Below, piece after piece: positions 1 to 8,296 of a stretch of 64,000 bases of DNA. Within the stretch, counting starts at the first letter, position 1. Every line of letters begins with the position of its first letter. The translations under genes were made by a program, and so were the position numbers. The stretch is from the NCBI GenBank assembly GCA_900199655.1, contig FZRE01000001.1:1-64000 (forward strand), given 5' to 3'. The stretch comes from Prevotellaceae bacterium KH2P17 (GTDB lineage: Bacteria > Bacteroidota > Bacteroidia > Bacteroidales > Bacteroidaceae). The notes beneath the pieces were generated by a model. The model was not told where the DNA came from, ran no database searches, and saw only the letters and a program-made list of their open reading frames with translations.

Positions 1-299
<299 letters not shown>

Positions 300-401
300 A
301 AACTTTCATCCGGCAGCCGTGCTTCAGCCGTATAGGCGTTCCGCCGCGTGCATTAAACCCACGCAGCGCAGTCATTGTCTGTGTACGATACGTCACCCTT
401 T

Positions 402-512
<111 letters not shown>

Positions 513-523
513 TTTTAGAACAG

Positions 524-559
524 AAGCCTTCAGGACAGCAATGTCTTGGAGGCTTTTTT
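524..559 (+). terminator. rRNA operon intrinsic terminator
   Basis: A 14-bp stem (arms 524-537 and 542-555, with two G-U pairs) closed by a GCAA tetraloop and ending in six T residues. It sits 12 bases after 5S and is the obvious transcription stop for the rRNA operon. Confidence 0.93.
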
Positions 560-630
560 CGTGCCCTAATCCTTCGTCTTTCCTCAAATGAAATCCCCCG
601 TTGTGGCAGGCGGGAAAACAGGAGCTATGC

Positions 631-689
631 TTCAAGGCGCTTGAAGGATAGGTTCAAGGCGCTTGATGATGGCAGTCAAGAGGCTTGAA
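631..689. repeat. 22-bp phased palindrome array, TTCAAG family, copy 1
   Basis: Three copies of the interrupted palindrome TTCAAG-NNN-CTTGAA begin at 631, 653 and 675, exactly 22 bp apart. Centres are GCG, GCG and AGG; the third copy has GTCAAG as its left arm. It lies about 70 bp beyond the rRNA terminator. Relatives lie at 12472, 29877, 35108, 44384, 51708 and 56876. Confidence 0.9.
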
Positions 690-783
690 GGATATCTCTG
701 TTATGGCTGATACTGGGGAGAGGGGTGGATACGGCATGGATAACGGGGAATGATGGGCCGAAAGAAGGTGCTTTTCAGCACCG

Positions 784-860
784 ATTGATACAATATTCCG
801 CACTGATTGATACAATATTCAACACCGATTGATACAATATTCCGCATCGATTGATGCAAT
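784..860. repeat. 22-bp phased palindrome array, ATTGATACAAT family
   Basis: Four copies of the 11-bp interrupted palindrome ATTG-ATA-CAAT start at 784, 806, 828 and 850, exactly 22 bp apart; the last reads ATTGATGCAAT. The linking sequence (ATTCCGCA or similar) is also conserved. The arms are unrelated to the TTCAAG family but the period is the same. Together with copy 1 of that family it fills most of the 385-base gap between the rRNA terminator and the next gene; no clear promoter was seen for that gene. Confidence 0.9.
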
Positions 861-948
861 ATTCTGCGGTGAACGGCGTTTAAAGGGTATTGGGAAGCGG
901 GCGCCGTAAGCTCGGACAGGCTTCTGCGAAATGCTAATCTGACGCGTC

Positions 949-3900
949 ATGAAAAAGACTTTATTGGTATTCTTATTGCTTTTGGCAGCCGTGGCGATGA
1001 GCGGCCAGAGTTACGAAAACCTGTGGCAGCAGTACGTGAACAACCGGGAACTGAAACCGCAGACGGCTCTCAACGAGCTTGACCGGATGATACGCAAGGC
1101 CGAAAGCGAAGGTGCTGCCGGCCAGTTGCTCCGTGCCCAGATGGCCAAAGGACAGTTGCTTTCTACCATCTCGCCCGACAGCGTAGCCCCGTTCATTGTG
1201 ACTGTGAAGCGCCGGGAGGCCGCCTGCCGGCAGAAAAGCCCCGTTCTGGGTGCCGTCTATGCCGCCTTCCTGCACCGCCAGATAGCTTCCGACACGCTCT
1301 ACCGCCACCTCGCCCTGGCCAACATGCCGCTATTGGCCGCCACCAAGGCATCGGATTTTGCCCCTGCAGTGGAACTTGGTACCGATAGCCGCTACTTCGG
1401 CAACGACTTGTTGAGCGTGCTCGGCTACTATGTAGAAGATTTCCGTGCACTCAACTCCTATTATACACGCACCGGAAACCGCACGGCCGCCCTCCTTACC
1501 GGCCTCAAGTTGCTTGATGCGAAGCGCCCATCAAACATCACGCAGGCCCACTCTTCGCGTTTTGTTCACTCCCTCGACTCGCTCCGGTCGCTCTATGCAG
1601 ACCTCGATTTGGCCGCCGAGATAGCCAAAGCCAAGTACCGCGTGCTGGCCGGCTGCACCGATGTAACCGACCAGCAGCGGTACAGCTTCCTTACCGAAGC
1701 CCTGCAGCGCTACCGCAACTATGCGCATTTGGAATATCTGAAAAACAGCCTCGCCTACCTGACGAGGCCCTCCTGCAGCCTCAAACTGCTGAAAGACGTG
1801 TGCACAACGAGCGACTCCGTGCGCCTTACTTTCCATAACCGCAACCTGCACAGCGCCCAAGTGGCGATATACAGGGTGCTGCTCTCATCGGTCGAGTACG
1901 ATGCCCTGACCAGCCAGCAGCGTTCTTTCGCCGCGCTGGATTCAGCCGGCAGTCTGCAATACCTGCCCGGTCGCGAGGTCAGCAGGCACTGGCAGGCGGC
2001 CCAACCCTATGCCGACAGCGCCGATACGCTGCTCATTGAGCCCCTGCCCGTGGGCATTTATCTGCTGCGTATCACGGCTCCCGAAACCGAAAAAGACACT
2101 ACCAGCATGCTCCTCCGTGTGAGTAACCTGCGCATGTTGTCGCTGGGGTTGCCCGGAAATAACAGCTGTCGCGTCGTTGTAGTAGATGCCCTGACCGGCC
2201 GACCCGTGCCCGGTGCATCCGTGAGGCATGGCGGCAGGCTGTACAACTGCAACTCCGAGGGCGAACTCACGGTAAAGGGCAACGGCAAACCACTGTGGGT
2301 TTACACCGATAGTGACCGTGCCTGCCCGGCAGTCAACGCGCATTCGTACAACGATTATGATGACGACGACGAGTCCGTCGACGAACTTTCGCTCTATACG
2401 GACCGCCAGGTTTACCGGCCGGGGCAGACGGTCAACGTGGCCGGTATCTATTACCGCCGCCGGCATCGCGACTTCCAGGCGAAGCCGAACAAGCGGCTCA
2501 CGCTCTCTCTTTACGATGCCAACTCGCAGAAAGTGGCCGAGCAGCAGGTTGTAACCGATGACTTCGGCACCTGCTCTGCTTCCTTCACGCTGCCCTCGGG
2601 CGGCCTTACGGGGGCGTTCCTCATAGGTGGAGAAGACGGTTCGGTGTCTTTCTGGGTCGAAGAATACAAGCGCCCCACCTTTGAAGTGACCGTTGATAAG
2701 GTAGATTACGCCTACACCGCCGGCGACACGCTGCACCTGCAGGGCCACGCCCGCTCGCTCATGGGCGAGCCGGTACAGCGTGCCGGGGTAGAGTACAGCA
2801 TCTATCACAGCATTGGTTTCGGCCAACCAGACCTCGACTCCCGTCCCGACACGGTGCTCACTACGCAGACCGACACGGCCGGAAACTTCACCCTGCACGT
2901 TCCGCTCACGGCCGATTTCAGCGAGAACAAAGACCTTTCGTACACCTTCCAGGTAGTGGCAAGGGTGACCGATGCGGCCGGCGAGAGCTGCGAAAACCAG
3001 CAGTGGTTCCGTCTCCGGGCCAAACCGGTCTCGCTGTCGACCACCTTCTACGACGACCAAATAATGGAGCAGTCGTTTATCGAGCAAGCAAAATTCTTCA
3101 TCTCGAACAACAACAACACGCACATAGAGGGCCAGCTGAACTATTGGTACAAGGGTTACGAGGGGCAGAAGTTCAGCTGGCGCACCGGCGACAAGGCCGG
3201 GTTGCAGCTGCCCTCGGGCTTTGTTGCCGGCCAGTTGCAGCTGGTGGCCGTGTGCCGGGGCGACACCCTGCGCCGCCGCTTCGTGGTGTTTAACAAGCAG
3301 CAACGCCGCCCCTGCTACCGTACCGGGCAGTGGTTCTACACCGACAATCCCCTCTTTGACCCCACGGGGCGCACGCCCTCCACCGTCTACATTGGTTCGT
3401 CGGAGCGCAATGTGCATGCTTACTACGTGGTGTATTCCAACAGCAGGCGGATAGAAAGCGGCACTTTAGACTTCTCCGACTCCATTTGCGCGCTGCCGTT
3501 CAGGTATAAATCCGAGTACGGAGACGGCATCGTGGTGGCCGTGGCGTGGTATCGCAACGGCCGGGGGCATGCCCACACGTTCATGTTGCGTACACCCAGC
3601 CCCGACAAAAGCCTGCAGCTGAAGTGGCAAACCTTCCGTAACAGGCTCCGTCCGGGCGACACCGAGGAGTGGCAACTGCGCATCACCAAGCCCGATGGCC
3701 GCCCCGCAGCGGCTCAACTCATGGCAACGCTCTACGATAAGGCCCTCGACCGCGTGGCCGGTAAGCATGAGTGGGAGTTCTCTACCGATTTTAACCGGGC
3801 CCTGCCCAGCGTGGAGTGGGAGTTCTCTCGCTCCACATGGTCCTGGCAGAGCATGGCTGCCAAGCCGCAACTGGTGCCCGAAACCGGGCTTGCCTTGAGC

Positions 3901-6624
3901 CAACTGGCCCTTGGCGGACTGCTGGGCATGGTGCAAGGAACCGTTACCGATGCCTACGGCGAACCTGTTATAGGCTGCACGGTACAAGTGCCGGGAACCC
4001 AGCGGGCCACGGTAACCGACATGGATGGCCGCTTCTCCATCCGCGCCTCGGTAGGAGAGGTGCTGCAATTCAGGTACATCGGCATGGAGACAAAGGAGCT
4101 GGCGGTTGCTTTAGGCGCAATGGACGTGATGATGGAAGACTCTGGTGCAGACCTCCAAGAAGTGGTGGTGGGCTATGGAAAGGGCAACTCGCGGAGCACG
4201 CACTACACGGGGGCTGCCGTTGAGTATGCGCTGGCGGGGTCGGTACGCGGCCTTTCGTCGCCCCTGTACGGTAGCAGGGCTGCCGCAGAAACCTCCCTGA
4301 TAGTTGACGCCGACAGGCTTTCGGCCGGCTCGTCCGAGGCTGCCGACCCGCTGCGAGGCCTTCCGGTACGCGAGAACCTGAACGAGACGGCCTTCTTCAT
4401 GCCGCGTCTCGTGGCCGATGCCGATGGCAAGGTGAGCATCCGCTTCACCGCTCCGGAGAGCATCACGGCCTGGCGCTTCCTCGGATTGGCACACACCCGC
4501 AACCTCGACTACGGGCTGATAGGGGCCGATGCCACCACGAGTAAGGACTTCATGGTGCAGCCCAACCAGCCCCGCTTCCTGCGGGTAGGCGACCGCGGAA
4601 CCATCAGTGCCCGCATCTTCAATACCACTAAACGGGCCATAAAGGGCGCTGCACTCCTGCAACTCATCGACCCCGAGACCGAGCGAACTGTCTACCAGCA
4701 GCGTTCGGAGTTCTCTGCACCGGCCTCGGGGCAGCAAAGTGTGACCTTCGACTATACGCCGCAACCCGCTGACCCGTCGCTGCTCATCTGCAAGATTGTG
4801 GCCTCGGCGGGCGGCGCAAGCGACGGCGAACAACACTATCTGCCCGTTGTAATGAACCGGGAACTGTCGTTGCGCACCTTTACTTTTACCCTTACGGAGC
4901 CCGGCGAGCGCAGTTTCGACCTGCGCGAGCTCTTCCCCACGCCCGACAAAGACAACCTGCTGACGGTGGAATACACTGCTAACCCGTCGTGGCTGCTCAT
5001 TCCCGCCCTGCATCGTTATGCCCATCCGTGGGACGACTGCGCCCTCTGTCAGGCCGGTTCCTACTACGTCAACACCCTGGCCCGCCACATCCTGACCTCC
5101 GTTCCCGCCGTAAAAACGGCCGTGAAGGAATGGGAGAAAGACACAACCATGGTGAGTCCGCTGCAGCGGAACGAGCAGGTAAAGAACATACTGCTGGCCG
5201 AAACGCCGTGGGTAGCAGCCTCGCAGCGGGAGACAAGGCAAGGAGCAGAGCTGGCCGACTTCTTCCGCGAGGGCCGCATCAACGCCGAGCTGCATTCCGC
5301 CCTGCGCAAGTTGCGGCGGCTGCAGCGCACGGACGGCTCCTGGAGCTGGTTCCCCGGAATGGACGGCAGCTTCTATGTAACGCTCTCGGTTGCCGAAACG
5401 CTGGCCCGTCTCGGCACCATTACGGGTAACGACAAAGATGTGGCAGAGTTGCTGCAGCCGGCCTTCGGCTACCTTGGAAAGCAAATCGTGAAGGCCGAAG
5501 CCGACCTCCGCAAGCGTGGCGAGAGGCAGTTGACGGCCGACATGCTGGAGTATCTCTACACCTGCGCTATCGCCCGGCCGCCTCTCCCGCCCGATGTGCA
5601 GGCCGCCAACGCGCGCCTCATCGGGCTCATAGAGGCCAACGAGCCCCTGCAGTCCATGCTGGCGCGGGCGCTGAGTGCCGTCATCCTCTACCATGCTGGC
5701 CACGCCGAGAAGGCCCGCACCTACGTGGAAAGCCTGAAAGAGCACACCGTTTACCGCGACGACAGGGGCCGTTACTTCGACAGCCCGCGTGCTGTGGCGT
5801 CCTGGCGCAGCTATAAGATACCCACGCAGGTGGCTGCCATCGAGGCCATGCAGCTGGTAACGCCGGCCGACAGCATGACCATTGGCCAGATGCAGCGCTG
5901 GCTCTTGCAGGAAAAACGTACCCAGTATTGGGAGAACTCCGTAGTAACGGTAGACGCCGTGCATGCCTTCATGGCCGGCCGCAGCAATGTCTTCAGCACC
6001 CGCATATCGCCTTTCAGCATCGAGGCTGATGCCAACGTCCACGCTTCTCCTGCCGCCGCGGCCGTTGGTTACCTAAAGGAGACGGTGCTGCCCGATGGCG
6101 GCACGCGCCTTACCATCAAGAAGGAGGCGCCCGGCATGAGCTGGGGAACGGTCTACGCGCAGCGCATGAGCCCGGCTGCCGACATCGAACCATCGGGCAC
6201 AGAGCTGCATGTAAAGCGCGAAATCGTGAAAAACGGGCGCGTGGTGGCGGCCAACGGCATGGCCGAAGCGGAGCCTCTGCGCGTTGGCGACAAGGTTACG
6301 GTGCGGCTGACGATTACCGCCGAGCGCGACCTCGACTTCGTGCAGGTGAGCGACAAGCGGCCGGCGTGCCTGGAACCCGTGGGCCAACAGAGCGGTTACG
6401 ACCCCACGCTGCGCTGTTACTGCAGCCCCAAGGACACGCAGACGCAATACTTCTTCGACAAACTCCGCAAGGGCAGGTGGGTGATAGAGCACCCTTACTT
6501 CGTTGACCGAGCCGGAACATACGCCTCGGGCACCGTGACCGTGCAGTGCGCTTATGCCCCGGAGTTCTACGGAACCGAAGGAACGGTGGTGCTCAAGAGC
6601 CTCCCGCAGGCCTCCTTGCCATAG
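949..6624 (+). CDS. alpha-2-macroglobulin family protein with embedded carboxypeptidase-regulatory/plug-start domain
   Basis: A giant exported protein of 1891 residues. The N-terminal signal peptide (MKKTLLVFLLLLAAVAMSG) has no lipobox. Macroglobulin (MG) domains of the bacterial YfaS/alpha-2-macroglobulin type follow, including the segment DRQVYRPGQTV typical of the family. Residues about 994-1074 are a carboxypeptidase-regulatory-like domain ending in EVVVGYG, exactly as SusC proteins begin. The MG10/thioester-domain-like region follows (about 1100-1600, with TDGSWSWFPGMDG near 1458). The thioester motif GCGEQ is not seen at the expected place, which reads DDCALCQAGSYYVN. In the family these proteins trap proteases or protect the envelope; here the action is inferred, in the periplasm or at the outer membrane. 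It appears monocistronic, and the insertion of a SusC-like N-terminal module is unusual. Confidence 0.9.
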   Translation: MKKTLLVFLLLLAAVAMSGQSYENLWQQYVNNRELKPQTALNELDRMIRKAESEGAAGQLLRAQMAKGQLLSTISPDSVAPFIVTVKRREAACRQKSPVLGAVYAAFLHRQIASDTLYRHLALANMPLLAATKASDFAPAVELGTDSRYFGNDLLSVLGYYVEDFRALNSYYTRTGNRTAALLTGLKLLDAKRPSNITQAHSSRFVHSLDSLRSLYADLDLAAEIAKAKYRVLAGCTDVTDQQRYSFLTEALQRYRNYAHLEYLKNSLAYLTRPSCSLKLLKDVCTTSDSVRLTFHNRNLHSAQVAIYRVLLSSVEYDALTSQQRSFAALDSAGSLQYLPGREVSRHWQAAQPYADSADTLLIEPLPVGIYLLRITAPETEKDTTSMLLRVSNLRMLSLGLPGNNSCRVVVVDALTGRPVPGASVRHGGRLYNCNSEGELTVKGNGKPLWVYTDSDRACPAVNAHSYNDYDDDDESVDELSLYTDRQVYRPGQTVNVAGIYYRRRHRDFQAKPNKRLTLSLYDANSQKVAEQQVVTDDFGTCSASFTLPSGGLTGAFLIGGEDGSVSFWVEEYKRPTFEVTVDKVDYAYTAGDTLHLQGHARSLMGEPVQRAGVEYSIYHSIGFGQPDLDSRPDTVLTTQTDTAGNFTLHVPLTADFSENKDLSYTFQVVARVTDAAGESCENQQWFRLRAKPVSLSTTFYDDQIMEQSFIEQAKFFISNNNNTHIEGQLNYWYKGYEGQKFSWRTGDKAGLQLPSGFVAGQLQLVAVCRGDTLRRRFVVFNKQQRRPCYRTGQWFYTDNPLFDPTGRTPSTVYIGSSERNVHAYYVVYSNSRRIESGTLDFSDSICALPFRYKSEYGDGIVVAVAWYRNGRGHAHTFMLRTPSPDKSLQLKWQTFRNRLRPGDTEEWQLRITKPDGRPAAAQLMATLYDKALDRVAGKHEWEFSTDFNRALPSVEWEFSRSTWSWQSMAAKPQLVPETGLALSQLALGGLLGMVQGTVTDAYGEPVIGCTVQVPGTQRATVTDMDGRFSIRASVGEVLQFRYIGMETKELAVALGAMDVMMEDSGADLQEVVVGYGKGNSRSTHYTGAAVEYALAGSVRGLSSPLYGSRAAAETSLIVDADRLSAGSSEAADPLRGLPVRENLNETAFFMPRLVADADGKVSIRFTAPESITAWRFLGLAHTRNLDYGLIGADATTSKDFMVQPNQPRFLRVGDRGTISARIFNTTKRAIKGAALLQLIDPETERTVYQQRSEFSAPASGQQSVTFDYTPQPADPSLLICKIVASAGGASDGEQHYLPVVMNRELSLRTFTFTLTEPGERSFDLRELFPTPDKDNLLTVEYTANPSWLLIPALHRYAHPWDDCALCQAGSYYVNTLARHILTSVPAVKTAVKEWEKDTTMVSPLQRNEQVKNILLAETPWVAASQRETRQGAELADFFREGRINAELHSALRKLRRLQRTDGSWSWFPGMDGSFYVTLSVAETLARLGTITGNDKDVAELLQPAFGYLGKQIVKAEADLRKRGERQLTADMLEYLYTCAIARPPLPPDVQAANARLIGLIEANEPLQSMLARALSAVILYHAGHAEKARTYVESLKEHTVYRDDRGRYFDSPRAVASWRSYKIPTQVAAIEAMQLVTPADSMTIGQMQRWLLQEKRTQYWENSVVTVDAVHAFMAGRSNVFSTRISPFSIEADANVHASPAAAAVGYLKETVLPDGGTRLTIKKEAPGMSWGTVYAQRMSPAADIEPSGTELHVKREIVKNGRVVAANGMAEAEPLRVGDKVTVRLTITAERDLDFVQVSDKRPACLEPVGQQSGYDPTLRCYCSPKDTQTQYFFDKLRKGRWVIEHPYFVDRAGTYASGTVTVQCAYAPEFYGTEGTVVLKSLPQASLP

Positions 6625-6706
6625 CTACTGGCGCGCCGCCGACAGGCTTTCGCAGCCGTAAATGAGTTTAAGCGCAGCGCAGGCAGCCGTTTCGGGAGAT
6701 TTTGCG

Positions 6707-6714
6707 TATATTTG
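6707..6714 (+). promoter_or_regulatory. -7 promoter element TATATTTG
   Basis: A perfect TAnnTTTG element only 5 bases before the ATG at 6720. It implies a very short or absent leader and supports 6720 rather than the upstream TTG at 6702 as the start. Confidence 0.6.
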
Positions 6715-6719
6715 CAACC

Positions 6720-7325
6720 ATGAATGTTTGTACCAGATTAAACCGCCTGCTGCACGGAGTGGGCCATGCAAAGGGCTACGGCGTGCAGTCGCCGGCAGCC
6801 TATCAGTTCGTGCGGCAGGTGCTCTTTGCCCCCGCCGACCCTGCCGTCAGCGATGCCATCGGCAACCAGTGGCCCCGCATGGACAGGCGTACGCGCCGCC
6901 TGGGCGAGCTGTATTTCCGCCTCGCCCGCCATCTGCAGCCCGGCCTCGTGGTAGATTTTGCCCCTGCGGCCGATGCCTGCCGGGCTTATCTGACGGCCGG
7001 ATGTCCCGATGCGGTGATGCAGGCTGTGCCGCCTGGGCAGAAGTTCAGCGATTACAGCGAGCTGGTTCAACAGTTGGGAACCATCGACCTGGCCCGCATC
7101 ACCCTGTCCGATGGCTGCGACGGTTTTGTGGAATCGGCGCTTGACAACGCCTCTGCAGCGTCGGTCTTCATCATCGAGAACATCTGGCGCGACGACCTCT
7201 CGCGCCTCTGGTGGGACGAGTTGCGCCGTGACGAACGCGTCTCCGTGAGCTACGACCTGTACCTCTGCGGCCTGCTCACCTTCAATCCAAAACTCTACAA
7301 GCGCACCTATCTCCTCAATCTTTGA
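6720..7325 (+). CDS. SAM-methyltransferase-like protein, function unknown
   Basis: 201 residues starting MNVCTRLNRLL. The segment HAKGYGVQSPAAYQFV (about residues 15-30) and the C-terminal run SYDLYLCGLLTFNPKLYKRTYLLNL resemble a Bacteroidales family annotated as class I methyltransferase or hypothetical. No convincing SAM-binding glycine loop is visible (the equivalent region reads VVDFAPAADACRAYL), so catalysis is uncertain. The ATG is preferred because a TATATTTG promoter element ends 5 bases upstream. It stands alone, between the macroglobulin gene and a separately promoted DUF2795 gene. The family call is from memory of the conserved N- and C-terminal motifs. Confidence 0.7.
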   Translation: MNVCTRLNRLLHGVGHAKGYGVQSPAAYQFVRQVLFAPADPAVSDAIGNQWPRMDRRTRRLGELYFRLARHLQPGLVVDFAPAADACRAYLTAGCPDAVMQAVPPGQKFSDYSELVQQLGTIDLARITLSDGCDGFVESALDNASAASVFIIENIWRDDLSRLWWDELRRDERVSVSYDLYLCGLLTFNPKLYKRTYLLNL

Positions 7326-7404
7326 TGCCTTCATGTTTTTAATGTTTATTTGTACATGCTGCAAAAAAACATGTCCAAAAACTTGCGGTTTCAGCTAAAA
7401 GTGT

Positions 7405-7412
7405 TATTTTTG
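7405..7412 (+). promoter_or_regulatory. -7 promoter element TATTTTTG
   Basis: A TAnnTTTG match 34 bases before the ATG at 7447, with a TTG box about 20 bases further upstream. It drives the DUF2795 gene. Confidence 0.6.
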
Positions 7413-7446
7413 CATGCAAATTAAACCTTGAAAGTATTAAAACATT

Positions 7447-7668
7447 ATGTATTGGACGCTTGAATTGGCTTCAAAACTTGAAGACGCACCCTGGCCTGCA
7501 ACGAAGGAAGAGTTGATAGACTATGCCATTCGTTCCGGTGCTCCTCTCGAGGTGCTCGAGAACTTGCAGGAAATAGAGGATGAGGGCGAGGTATATGACA
7601 GCATCGAAGATATTTGGCCCGACTATCCCTCCAAGGATGACTTCCTCTGGAACGATGATGAATACTAA
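7447..7668 (+). CDS. DUF2795 domain protein
   Basis: A small, very acidic protein of 73 residues (MYWTLELASKLEDAPWPATKEELIDYAIRSG...). The pattern LEDAPWPATKEELIDYAIRSGAP...VLENLQEI is that of DUF2795, a small soluble domain of unknown role that is widely conserved as a stand-alone protein in Bacteroidales. The C-terminal half is rich in Asp and Glu. It has its own promoter (TATTTTTG at 7405) and its own strong terminator at 7688, so it is a single-gene unit. No enzymatic motif is seen. Confidence 0.85.
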   Translation: MYWTLELASKLEDAPWPATKEELIDYAIRSGAPLEVLENLQEIEDEGEVYDSIEDIWPDYPSKDDFLWNDDEY

Positions 7669-7687
7669 CATTCTGATGTGAATAGAC

Positions 7688-7720
7688 AAGGGGATACGCC
7701 ACCAGGCGTGTCCCCTTTTT
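7688..7720 (+). terminator. intrinsic terminator of the DUF2795 gene
   Basis: A 13-bp stem (7688-7700 with 7705-7717, one G-U pair) with loop ACCA, running into a T tract. It lies 20 bases after the stop codon. Confidence 0.9.
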
Positions 7721-7753
7721 GCGTCTTTTTAGGTGTTGAAAGACGCCTTCGGC

Positions 7754-7821
7754 AACTTTCGACACTTGTCGCACGATTGTGTGACAGGTGTCGAATTCAT
7801 GTGCGACAAGTGTCGAAAGTT
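7754..7821. repeat. 22-bp phased palindrome array, GACA family, copy 1
   Basis: Three 10-bp palindromes GACA-NN-TGTC start at 7761, 7783 and 7805, exactly 22 bp apart, with centres CT, GG and AG. The whole element is also a large inverted repeat: the 21-bp arm 7754-7774 is the exact reverse complement of 7801-7821. Two relatives at 16971 and 24948 share the 12-bp linkers, but this copy is inverted relative to them. Confidence 0.92.
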
Positions 7822-7873
7822 CCCGAAGCATAGTTTTTGCCTCCCGTTAGTTGAAATGTCGCTACCGTTTAAA

Positions 7874-8088
7874 GACAGAGTAACAAAGTAGTTTTTTGCT
7901 TGCTGCGGGGGTTAAAAGACAGAGTAACAGAGTTGTTTTTTACTTGCTGCGGGGGTTAAAAGACAGAGTAACAAAGTAGTTTTTTGCTTGCTGCGGGGCT
8001 TAAAAGACAGAGTAACAAAGTAGTTTTTTACTTGCTGCGGGGTATAAAAGACAGAGTAACAGAGTTGTTTTTTACTTGCTGCGGGGTT
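7874..8088. repeat. 44-bp tandem array, five units
   Basis: Five near-identical 44-bp units start at 7874, 7918, 7962, 8006 and 8050. Each begins GACAGAGTAACA and ends near CTTGCTGCGGGG. There are no variable spacers, so this is not CRISPR. 44 is not a multiple of three, so no protein repeat is encoded. The GACAGAGTAACA box recurs in the composite repeats at 16838, 36301, 44079 and 44229. The rest of the gap up to 8296 holds a CCTCCCC pair and otherwise nothing recognisable. Confidence 0.92.
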
Positions 8089-8140
8089 GTTTGCTTGCAG
8101 AAACATGCAAAAGGCTACAAGCAGCAAGTCTGACTGGTAT

Positions 8141-8247
8141 CCTCCCCTTGGAAAGGGGAGGCGGAGGAGGGGATGATAATAGGGTTTCACTCAATCGGTT
8201 GCTGCGTGTATCATCCCCTACTAACCTCCACTTGTAAAGGTGGAGAG
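8141..8247. repeat. CCTCCCC hairpin repeat pair, inverted
   Basis: A forward unit (8141-8177) has the hairpin CCTCCCCTT/AAGGGGAGG followed by GGAGGGGATGAT. A decayed reverse unit (about 8211-8247) has ATCATCCCCT and a CCTCCACTTGTAAAGGTGG hairpin. Ten such units occur in the window, in opposed pairs. Confidence 0.85.
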
Positions 8248-8296
8248 CAGCTGCTAAGCGCTTGGTTGTTCTGAATTACAAGCAGTAAACGACGTT

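Noticed and set aside
4111-6042. A 643-codon open frame on the minus strand.
   Set aside because: It lies wholly within the alpha-2-macroglobulin gene and arises from GC-rich codon bias; its translation has no recognisable domain.
7874-8088. Possible CRISPR array.
   Set aside because: The units are contiguous with no unique spacers and there are no cas genes.
7912-8190. A 92-codon minus-strand frame with repeated peptide SKKQLCYSVF.
   Set aside because: It is a translation of the 44-bp tandem array and CCTCCCC repeat; 44 is not a multiple of three and the frame drifts, so it is not a protein repeat.
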